A DNA stretch of 6,573 nt from NCBI GenBank assembly GCA_007571185.1, contig RKRX01000197.1, positions 1-6,573 on the forward strand. Direction: 5' to 3'. The translations under genes were made by a program, and so were the position numbers. This stretch comes from Oceanicaulis sp. (GTDB lineage Bacteria > Pseudomonadota > Alphaproteobacteria > Caulobacterales > Maricaulaceae). This document shows, piece by piece, positions 1-5,679 of this stretch. Below the pieces are notes generated by a model. That model was not told where the DNA came from and did no database searches. It was given only the letters and a program-made list of their open reading frames with translations. Each line of letters opens with the position of its first letter. Within the stretch, counting starts at the first letter, position 1.

Positions 1-139
1 GGAATTGCTTCTTAATGGATGCGAGGAGCCTTTAAGTAGCAGGATTGGCAACGAATGCTGCCTCATCATGAGAATATCCTGATCATTGTTAAAACCCTCC
101 TGAACAACGCTTACCGGCAATCTATGCGGCGTTGCTCAT
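1..139. other. Non-coding left flank, nothing recognised
   Basis: This stretch lies left of the first repeat copy. Short open frames cross it, but none has a ribosome-binding site, a recognisable motif or a sensible end, and the longest runs straight into the repeat. The only structure I see is a small inverted repeat, CAACGC (105-110) with GCGTTG (129-134). No trpG start motif (the usual amidotransferase N-terminus) is present on the minus strand, where the next gene of a trp operon would be expected. Confidence 0.4.
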
Positions 140-257
140 GGTACACGTCTCTTTCGCCACGAGAGGCGAAAATCCCTTCACACTTGGGGATGGAAACGCC
201 CAGAACGCTCACCTCTAGGCTCGAGCATAGGGAAGGTCTTGCCATGAGTCGTGTACC
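140..257 (+). repeat. Full copy A of a ~118-bp structured repeat with inverted ends (MITE-like)
   Basis: The ends are inverted repeats: GGTACACGTCTC at 140-151 and GAGTCGTGTACC at 246-257, 11 of 12 bases complementary. The whole unit aligns with the inverted copy at 1867-1992, at about 81% identity over the first 70 bases (13 differences by eye, 12 of them transitions), then more loosely. Inside are a perfect 7-bp hairpin (152-158 with 165-171, loop ACGAGA) and a 5-bp hairpin (172-176 with 187-191, loop TTCACACTTG). It contains no credible gene and ends 20 bp beyond the stop codon of the NYN gene. No target-site duplication is evident, so the true ends and any mobility are inferred. It could equally be a REP-like or RNA-encoding repeat. 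Confidence 0.72.
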
Positions 258-277
258 GTTATCGTCTAATATATGAA

Positions 278-1531
278 TTATTCATCTATGCCAATCCACT
301 GCCTCAACATTGTTTCATCATTTTCCGAAAGAGTATGTCCCAAATTTTGGAACGTATCAAGTGTGTTCTTCAGGATGGCAACACGGATTTCATTCTTATT
401 TGCCTGTCCATTGATATGCACTCCACCGCGAGATATAGCACTGGCTACAGAATTCAATTTACCCCGGGCAATAGAGATATTCCGTTCTTCCAACCTGTCT
501 CGTACCCACTTTGTGCAATGCGTTAACTGAAGACTATCGCTGGGAAAATCCAGCCCATATTGTGCGAATGAATCTATCACTATATCCCAATGTTCCCTCT
601 TAACTTTTGGAAAGTAAGCTATTTTCACTGCAGTTTCAACAATACTGGGAGCATCGCAAATTTCGTACTGCGTCGAAACATGAACAGGTTGCGGGGCTGT
701 ATGCTCTTGACGATTCCAAACCCAACCTCCCTGAACAGCCAAATTCTTTAACCCTGCTTCCGTGATCGCACCCATGAGGAAGTCAGTCATCGTTCTATAC
801 CCCCCCCATTTTCCATCTAGATTTAATTCTGAAAATACTTGGTTTAACTGACTGAGGAGAACAGGTTCACCGTTTTGTTCCAGTATTTTTTTAATTTTTA
901 TTGCAGTTTGTTTTAAAACTTCTTTTGATATATCCGATACTGCATTATCAATCTCTGGTATATCCGGCATCATATGATCAATTAAGTCAAAGAACTGATC
1001 GTGGGGAAGATATATGTTGGCAACATTCTTGTATGCCTCAGATACTTGACCTGCACTCACTAACATTGTCTGTTTACCTTTACTTCGAATGCATTGCAGA
1101 AGAGGGGTAAAATCTGAGTCTCCACTCATAACAACCAGTTCATCATATTGAACCCGGCCGTCAATATTTTGCAGAACATCCACAACCATGCGGATATCTG
1201 CAGCATTCTTATAAAGATTGAAAGTCGGACAATCAAAAATAAGAAATCCACTTCCTACTATAAGATTTCGAAATTGACTAAAAAATAATTTTTCAGGTTT
1301 ACCGTTCTCTGGTTGTCTTCCAGTCTTAACACTTCCACCTACATTCATATATACAGCTTTATAAATGAAATCTCGGGATACACCCTCATTAGTACCCCAA
1401 GTCTCAAGATTTTTAACAACTGTTTTTAGATTATGTGCAAAATATAATGCTACATGTTCATCTTGATTGAACAACTGACCGAACATATTATCGAAATCGA
1501 TCAGCAGAACCGATTTAGTTTTATCAGACAT
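278..1531 (-). CDS. NYN (PIN-like) nuclease domain protein with OST-HTH/LOTUS domain
   Basis: This is a 417-residue predicted RNA-processing or RNA-degrading protein, likely cytoplasmic (no signal peptide or membrane segment seen). Residues 5-180 form a NYN/LabA-like domain of the PIN nuclease fold. The expected acidic residues are visible: LIDFDN (D12, D14), NAADIRMVVD (D112, D118) and SGDSDF (D138, D140), so the metal site looks intact. Residues about 202-275 match the OST-HTH/LOTUS winged-helix fold, an RNA-binding module often fused to NYN, with the characteristic GGYRTMTDFL segment. Residues 285-417 are not recognised; the part around 338-373 looks helical and may be another helix-turn-helix. 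The start at 1531 is chosen because GGAGAG lies 6 bases upstream. An in-frame ATG at 1573 lacks such a site and would add 14 unrelated residues. The gene is clearly richer in AT than trpE and ppiD and is bracketed by repeats, so it is probably acquired. Targets and partners cannot be read from the sequence; roles in RNA turnover or defence are possible. Confidence 0.88.
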   Translation of the reverse strand: MSDKTKSVLLIDFDNMFGQLFNQDEHVALYFAHNLKTVVKNLETWGTNEGVSRDFIYKAVYMNVGGSVKTGRQPENGKPEKLFFSQFRNLIVGSGFLIFDCPTFNLYKNAADIRMVVDVLQNIDGRVQYDELVVMSGDSDFTPLLQCIRSKGKQTMLVSAGQVSEAYKNVANIYLPHDQFFDLIDHMMPDIPEIDNAVSDISKEVLKQTAIKIKKILEQNGEPVLLSQLNQVFSELNLDGKWGGYRTMTDFLMGAITEAGLKNLAVQGGWVWNRQEHTAPQPVHVSTQYEICDAPSIVETAVKIAYFPKVKREHWDIVIDSFAQYGLDFPSDSLQLTHCTKWVRDRLEERNISIARGKLNSVASAISRGGVHINGQANKNEIRVAILKNTLDTFQNLGHTLSENDETMLRQWIGIDE

Positions 1532-1537
1532 TGTCTG

Positions 1538-1543
1538 CTCTCC
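1538..1543 (-). promoter_or_regulatory. Ribosome-binding site of the NYN gene
   Basis: On the minus strand GGAGAG sits 6 bases before the ATG at 1531. It decides the start against the longer in-frame alternative at 1573, which has no Shine-Dalgarno-like sequence. Confidence 0.7.
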
Positions 1544-1563
1544 ATTGTTTTTGTTTGAAGCCC

Positions 1564-1572
1564 ATGATACCA
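1564..1572 (-). promoter_or_regulatory. Candidate extended -10 promoter element for the NYN gene
   Basis: On the minus strand the sequence reads TGGTATCAT, an extended -10 (TGn) followed by TATCAT, which matches TATAAT at five of six positions. It lies about 33 bp before the start codon. No convincing -35 is seen at 17-18 bp spacing; that position falls inside the end of the partial repeat at 1581, so the repeat may contribute upstream promoter sequence. This is an inference from motif and spacing only. Confidence 0.35.
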
Positions 1573-1580
1573 TAGACTAC

Positions 1581-1613
1581 GGTACACGTTTCTGTTGCCA
1601 CGAGAGGTGAGAA
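1581..1613 (+). repeat. Partial copy B of the structured repeat (left end only)
   Basis: The first 33 bases match copy A at 28 of 33 positions by eye, starting at the same GGTACACG end and including the same ACGAGA hairpin loop (1600-1605). The flanking stem (1593-1599 with 1606-1612) still pairs, with two G-U pairs and one mismatch. Beyond about 1613 the similarity fades, and no matching right end (CGTGTACC-like) is found downstream, so this looks like a truncated or strongly diverged copy. It has the same orientation as copy A, so the NYN gene sits between two direct copies, with its start codon about 50 bp from this end. Confidence 0.6.
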
Positions 1614-1866
1614 GAATTTACGTTGAAGAGACTTCTTGCAGACAAGGATCTTCAAGATGATCGCACACCCTCTCACTCTATATGATAGCCAAGCTAAGGC
1701 TCCATATTACTCTGGGCAAGACCTGCTGGGAGATTTTAGCAGTTATGCTCGCGGGTTTAGTCAATGCTCGGACCGTGAACCTCACTCATCTGGCAAGCCC
1801 GTTTCCCGCCAAGGCGCAACATAGCTCCAACTATCGATGTTTACAGCATTTTTAGGGCCTGCACAC
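1614..1866. other. Non-coding spacer between repeat copies, nothing recognised
   Basis: No credible gene lies here. The longest open frame (1636-1824, +) would need a TTG start without a ribosome-binding site and resembles no family I know. Minor inverted repeats are present, for example TCTTG with CAAGA around 1634-1660 and CTGCT with AGCAG around 1723-1743, but none has a T-tract that would make it a convincing terminator. It may be remnant DNA from the same acquisition as the NYN gene. Confidence 0.4.
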
Positions 1867-1992
1867 GGTACATGACCCATGGAAAATCCTCCCTGTACTC
1901 AGGTCTGGAAGTAAGCGTCTTAAGCGTCTTAGGCATTTCCATCTCCAAGTGTGAAGAAATCCTCGCCTCTCGTGACAAAAGAGAAGCGTACC
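1867..1992 (-). repeat. Full copy C of the structured repeat, inverted
   Basis: Read on the minus strand this copy starts GGTACGCTTCTC (1992-1981) and ends CATGTACC (1874-1867), aligning end to end with copy A. The ACGAGA loop (1968-1973) and the TTCACACTTG loop (1946-1955) are identical to those of copy A. Its stems differ from A's yet still pair: the first uses several G-U pairs, and the second has one compensatory C-G to T-A change plus one G-U. It is 8 bp longer than copy A, mainly because of a 9-bp tandem duplication (1912-1929). It lies 73 bp downstream of the trpE stop. Confidence 0.72.
1912..1929. repeat. 9-bp tandem duplication inside repeat copy C
   Basis: TAAGCGTCT occurs twice in a row. 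Copy A has a single related unit at this point, so the duplication happened within copy C and explains its greater length. Confidence 0.75.
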
Positions 1993-2065
1993 ATGGGCGT
2001 GGCTGATGGAGTCAATCTATGGCTTTGGGGATGCTGTTGACCAGCACGTCGATTAAACCTCAACC

Positions 2066-3571
2066 TCAGGCGAAACGCCAGGCTTCCGACGCTGCCTGGA
2101 ACAAGGCGCACGCCTTATTGACCGTTTCCTGACGTTCAGCTTCGGGGTCGGAATCAAGCACTACGCCTGCACCGGCCTGCACGTGCATGCGACGTTTTCT
2201 GATGACGGCGGTGCGCAGGGCGATGGCGAAATCCATATTCCCGTCCGCACTGAAATAACCGACTGCACCCCCATAGAGACCTCGGCGGTGGGGTTCCAGC
2301 TCATCAATGATTTCCATCGCCCGCACTTTGGGCGCACCGGACAGGGTGCCCGGCGGAAAGCCCGCCATCAGTGCGCTGAGCGCATCCTCGCCCTCGCGCA
2401 GATCACCTTCCACATTGGAAACGAGATGCATCACATGACTATAACGTTCGATCACCTCGCGCTCCGTCACGCGCACGGAACCCGGCGCGGAGACCCTCCC
2501 TACATCATTCCGGCCCAGATCAAGCAACATGAGATGTTCGGCGCGCTCCTTGGCATCGGTCAGAAGATCGGTCTCATGGGCAAGATCGACCTCTTCCGTA
2601 TAGCCGCGTGGCCGGGTGCCGGCGATGGGGCGGATGGTGACCACCCTGTCACGCAACCGAACCATAATTTCGGGGCTTGACCCTGCGATTGAGAAGCCGG
2701 GCAGGTTGAAAAAATACAGAAAAGGTGAGGGATTGGTGCGTCGCAAGGAGCGATAGAATGAAAACGGTGGCGCAATGAAAGGCGCAGAAAATCGCTGGCT
2801 GGGCACCACCTGGAAGATGTCGCCTGCACGAATATAATCACGCGCAATCCGCACTTTCTCACGGAACTCTGACTCACCCATATTACTCTCGGGCGCCGCC
2901 ATCTCTCGTTTTTCGCCATCTGGAGTGATGGGAATGGGCGCATCCAGCTGTGAAAACACTGCCTCAATCCGGCGCCGGGCGGCATCCACTAGCAGATCGG
3001 GCGCTATGCCCGCCCGGGGTCGAACCGGGGCTGTCGCCAGGATTTCCTGACGCAAGGCATCAAACACCACCATCACACGCGGGCGCAGCATCTGGCCCTC
3101 GGGCAGGTTGAGCGGATCGGGGGCGGCGTGGTCGGGCAGGCATTCTATCTGACGGATGGTGTCATAACTCAAATAACCGAATAGACCCGCTGCAATGGAG
3201 GGCAGGCCGGAGGGCAGGGGCATGGCGCTGTCGACGATGAGCTGGCGCAGGGACTCAAGCGGCGCGCTTTTTTTGCTCGAGGCGAGATCATCCGGTGTTC
3301 CACCGGGGGCAGGGATACGGGTAATCTTGGCGTGTTCGCCATCCGAGCGCCAGATCAGGTCGGGTTCGAGACCGATGGCGGAATACCTGCCACGGAACGC
3401 ACCACCCTCAACGCTTTCCAGAAGGAAGGTGTTGGTAGCACGCGCCGCCAGTTTCAAATAGGCTGAAACCGGCGTTTCCAGATCATCCACACGCACCGCC
3501 GTCAACAAAACAGATTCGCCCTTCGCCACCTGAACAGCGGCGGTTTCTGTATCCGGTGTGAACTCGGTCAT
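2066..3571 (-). CDS. trpE: Anthranilate synthase component I
   Basis: This enzyme converts chorismate and ammonia (normally supplied from glutamine by the TrpG subunit) to anthranilate, the first committed step of tryptophan synthesis, in the cytoplasm. The 501-residue length is normal for a stand-alone TrpE, with no fused glutamine amidotransferase. The N-terminal domain carries the LLES tryptophan-feedback motif at 50-53. The chorismate-binding domain fills about 230-495, with PIAGTRPRG (315-323), DLGRNDVGRV (351-360), the catalytic His in HVMHLVSNVEG (H382 by comparison with enterobacterial TrpE) and GFPPGTLSGAPK (404-415). All key motifs are intact, so it should be active and feedback-inhibited. 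The start ATG lies 2 bp after the ppiD stop with no clear ribosome-binding site, which implies translational coupling. No trp leader peptide or attenuator is seen. trpG, commonly next in such operons, is absent here; the repeat-bearing accessory segment begins instead. Confidence 0.97.
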   Translation of the reverse strand: MTEFTPDTETAAVQVAKGESVLLTAVRVDDLETPVSAYLKLAARATNTFLLESVEGGAFRGRYSAIGLEPDLIWRSDGEHAKITRIPAPGGTPDDLASSKKSAPLESLRQLIVDSAMPLPSGLPSIAAGLFGYLSYDTIRQIECLPDHAAPDPLNLPEGQMLRPRVMVVFDALRQEILATAPVRPRAGIAPDLLVDAARRRIEAVFSQLDAPIPITPDGEKREMAAPESNMGESEFREKVRIARDYIRAGDIFQVVPSQRFSAPFIAPPFSFYRSLRRTNPSPFLYFFNLPGFSIAGSSPEIMVRLRDRVVTIRPIAGTRPRGYTEEVDLAHETDLLTDAKERAEHLMLLDLGRNDVGRVSAPGSVRVTEREVIERYSHVMHLVSNVEGDLREGEDALSALMAGFPPGTLSGAPKVRAMEIIDELEPHRRGLYGGAVGYFSADGNMDFAIALRTAVIRKRRMHVQAGAGVVLDSDPEAERQETVNKACALFQAASEAWRFA

Positions 3572-3573
3572 GA

Positions 3574-5481
3574 CTATTGCACTGGATTGGTGCGTCCCAA
3601 TGCCTGGCCGATCAGGTTGTCATCAGCCTTGACCTTGTAAGCGTTCATAAGAGCCGTGTTCAGCATCTGCGTTGCGTCATTGTTTATCTCCGCGTTGAGC
3701 GCAGTCCGGTCAGCGTCAGAGAGTTCGGCAATGACGCCGGGGATCACTTCCTCCACCTCAACTATGGCTCGGGTAGTTTGATCGCCAGCACGGCTTTCAA
3801 ATCGCTGACCTTCCGGCACGCCAAAGGCCTGGGCCACTATCTGGGCGGTGAATGATTCGTCCGTTTCCTGGCGGCCGAGTGTGGTTGATTCAACCCGCGC
3901 GTCCTCTCCCAATTCAGCGGCCCCAGCATCCATCGCGACGCCTTCTGTCAGGAGTTCTTGCGCCTGGTCTACGAGGGCTTGCAGGCGGGTGTCGATTTCC
4001 TGGGTGTGCCAGGAGGCTTCAGCTTGCGCCCGCACTTCGTCCAGATCGGCCAGGCGAGGTTCAATCACTTCATCCACGCGCAGAGTGAAATAACCATTCT
4101 CGCCAAAATCAGTCAGATCGGTAGGAAAGCCCAGCGGTGCGGCGAATGCAGCTTGAAGGATATCGGGATTATCCAGCATGGCGGACAAGGGTTCGCCATC
4201 CACAGTGTAACCGGTGGCTGTAAAGGCGCCTAGACGCTCGGCAAACAATCCCGAGGCGGCCGCCGCCTCTTCGAGGCTAGCGCCGGTGTCGCGGGCTTCT
4301 TCGAACGCGCCTAGGGCGTCCAGCACGCGGTCAGCGGCGGTTTCGCCAGCGAGTTCCTCACGCAGCTCGTCTTCAAGGTCTTCAAAGCTTGCGATCTCGG
4401 GGTCTAAGGCGGCGTCAATGCGCACTACACGCCAGCCCAACCGCCCTTCGACTGCCTGTATATCACCGACGCCGAGTTCGAAGGCCGCATCAGCGACAGC
4501 GGCGTCGGGCACCTGGTAGGATTGTACTTCAGTTAGCTTCACTCCCTCGCCCAGGCCCAGCTCAGCCATCACTGCATCGGCGGCTTCACCATCGGTCAGG
4601 CGGGTTGCAGCTTCTTCGGCAGTGACCTGATCGGCGGCGAGCCACTGGGTTAGAGAGCGGGTGGCGGGCGCGCTCAACTCACCATTGCTCAGGCGAAATT
4701 CGTACAGTTCGCGCATATCCGCTTCATCAACTTCGATATCGCTCAGCAAGTCGGAAGCCTGGATGCGCACCAGAGTGAGGCGGCGTTGTTCGGCGCGCTC
4801 AAACGATTGCGGGTTATCCATTATGAATTGTTGCAGCGTGTCGTCATCGGGTGTTTCCGGCTCATCCACAAGGGTTGGCGGTATCAGCAGGGCGCGAAAA
4901 CTGCGACGTTCGCCAGCGTAGGCTTGGCGAATTTCGCTGAATAGGTCGGGAGCGTGCAGGCCCCCCAAACTAGCGGAAGTGAATTGCACTCGGCGCAGCT
5001 GGCTGATCATCTCCGCTTCAAATCGACGCTCTGGCAGAGCACCCGAATAACCGTTCCCGCGCAGGATTGATGTATAGGTTTGCGGATCAAAGCGGTTGGT
5101 GAAAGGGTTCTGGAAAGCTGAAATATCTTCCAGCGCCTCGTACAGCGTTTCGTCGGAAATGCTCAGACCCAGTTCATCGGCCTTGGCGTCCCCGGCGGTT
5201 TCAGCGATCACGCGCTGAACGATGCTGTCGCCCAAGCCTATTTCTTCGGCCTGCTCACGGGTAAAACGGGGGTCGTTTTGCTGGATTTGGAACAACTGCC
5301 GATCATAGCTGTGCCTGAGATCCTGAACGGTGACATGCTCGGGCCCCACAATAATGGCGGATGTGCCGCCGCCACGGAAGACATCGTTGATTCCCCATAG
5401 CGAGAATGCAGCAATGAGCAGGATGATAATGGACCCCCCGATCAAGGGAGAGCGGGCGAGTGAACGGATGAGCGTCAGCAT
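3574..5481 (-). CDS. ppiD: PpiD/SurA-type membrane-anchored periplasmic chaperone (peptidyl-prolyl isomerase family)
   Basis: This is a 635-residue protein predicted to sit in the inner membrane by a single N-terminal segment (about 13-31) with the rest in the periplasm, where PpiD proteins assist folding of newly secreted proteins near the Sec translocon. The N-terminus (MLTLIRSLARSP) and the following SurA_N-like chaperone region (to about 165, with FDPQTYTSILRGNGYS at 131-146) are typical. Residues about 272-357 occupy the place of the parvulin domain, ending in GRLGWRVVRID, but the usual parvulin catalytic signature is hard to find. Isomerase activity is therefore doubtful, as is also reported for E. 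coli PpiD. The length agrees with the family. The gene is first in a unit with trpE, a linkage seen in other alphaproteobacteria. No strong Shine-Dalgarno precedes the ATG; the start is chosen from the conserved N-terminus. A promoter candidate lies 45-73 bp upstream. Confidence 0.9.
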   Translation of the reverse strand: MLTLIRSLARSPLIGGSIIILLIAAFSLWGINDVFRGGGTSAIIVGPEHVTVQDLRHSYDRQLFQIQQNDPRFTREQAEEIGLGDSIVQRVIAETAGDAKADELGLSISDETLYEALEDISAFQNPFTNRFDPQTYTSILRGNGYSGALPERRFEAEMISQLRRVQFTSASLGGLHAPDLFSEIRQAYAGERRSFRALLIPPTLVDEPETPDDDTLQQFIMDNPQSFERAEQRRLTLVRIQASDLLSDIEVDEADMRELYEFRLSNGELSAPATRSLTQWLAADQVTAEEAATRLTDGEAADAVMAELGLGEGVKLTEVQSYQVPDAAVADAAFELGVGDIQAVEGRLGWRVVRIDAALDPEIASFEDLEDELREELAGETAADRVLDALGAFEEARDTGASLEEAAAASGLFAERLGAFTATGYTVDGEPLSAMLDNPDILQAAFAAPLGFPTDLTDFGENGYFTLRVDEVIEPRLADLDEVRAQAEASWHTQEIDTRLQALVDQAQELLTEGVAMDAGAAELGEDARVESTTLGRQETDESFTAQIVAQAFGVPEGQRFESRAGDQTTRAIVEVEEVIPGVIAELSDADRTALNAEINNDATQMLNTALMNAYKVKADDNLIGQALGRTNPVQ

Positions 5482-5525
5482 GAGTGTTTCAAACCAGGCT
5501 GTGAGAAGGTTTTACATGTGATGGG

Positions 5526-5554
5526 ATCGTAACGGGGTCGCGGTTGTGCGGCAA
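5526..5554 (-). promoter_or_regulatory. Candidate sigma70-type promoter for ppiD-trpE
   Basis: On the minus strand, -35 TTGCCG (5554-5549) and -10 TACGAT (5531-5526) are separated by exactly 17 bp, a good fit to the alphaproteobacterial housekeeping consensus. It points at ppiD, with the -10 about 45 bp from the start codon, and is the best promoter match I found in this intergenic region. Confidence 0.55.
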
Positions 5555-5567
5555 GCGATCCGGTGCG

Positions 5568-5596
5568 TTGCAGGGATATACATGCCCTGCTATCTC
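5568..5596 (+). promoter_or_regulatory. Weak candidate promoter for tpiA
   Basis: TTGCAG (5568-5573) is followed after 17 bp by TATCTC (5591-5596). The -35 is fair and the -10 poor. The spacer is almost entirely the inverted repeat at 5570-5590. It is offered only because some promoter for tpiA is expected in this gap. Confidence 0.25.
5570..5590. repeat. Inverted repeat GCAGGG-N9-CCCTGC between ppiD and tpiA
   Basis: Perfect 6-bp arms (5570-5575 and 5585-5590) enclose 9 bases. It lies upstream of both divergent genes, just upstream of the ppiD promoter candidate. It could be a regulator site or a small hairpin; the sequence does not decide. Confidence 0.4.
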
Positions 5597-5606
5597 CACC
5601 TGCCGA

Positions 5607-5628
5607 ATGTATGATGCCTCTCATACAT
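5607..5628. promoter_or_regulatory. Perfect 8-bp-arm palindrome, operator-like
   Basis: ATGTATGA (5607-5614) and TCATACAT (5621-5628) are perfect inverted copies separated by 6 bases, a 22-bp dyad typical in size of a dimeric repressor site. It lies 52 bp upstream of the tpiA start and about 53 bp upstream of the ppiD promoter candidate, so it could control either gene. As RNA it would form a hairpin in the tpiA leader. I do not recognise the regulator. Confidence 0.5.
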
Positions 5629-5668
5629 GTGTGCGGTGCTCTGATGGCGAGGCAGAATAGGACCGAAA

Positions 5669-5679
5669 GGGGGAGGAGG
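5669..5679 (+). promoter_or_regulatory. Ribosome-binding site of tpiA
   Basis: A purine-only run GGGGGAGGAGG directly abuts the ATG at 5680. The GGGGGAGG part gives about 3 bases of spacing and the AGGAGG part gives none, tighter than usual. It still decides for this start, because no upstream in-frame start has a comparable sequence. Confidence 0.6.

Noticed and set aside
138..215. Similar short peptides encoded by both full repeats (starting MVHVSF... and MVRFSF...)
   Set aside because: The nucleotide differences fall evenly over the three codon positions, there is no ribosome-binding site, and the third copy lacks the start and diverges, so the similarity is explained by the DNA repeat rather than by a coding sequence.
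1532..1573. Longer start for the NYN protein at 1573
   Set aside because: There is no ribosome-binding site, the 14 extra residues look unrelated to the domain, and the region overlaps the probable -10 element; the start at 1531 has a good GGAGAG.
140..1992. CRISPR array or integron attC sites
   Set aside because: The repeats are too long, too few, irregularly spaced and in mixed orientation for CRISPR. No GTTRRRY/RYYYAAC core pair was found at the cassette-like boundaries.
2183..2680. Plus-strand open frame inside trpE
   Set aside because: It is antisense to the conserved chorismate-binding domain, an expected artefact of GC-rich coding sequence.
5563..5679. N-terminal extension of triosephosphate isomerase from upstream in-frame starts
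   Set aside because: The family begins a few residues before AGNWKMNG; the extension crosses the palindrome and promoter region and lacks a ribosome-binding site.
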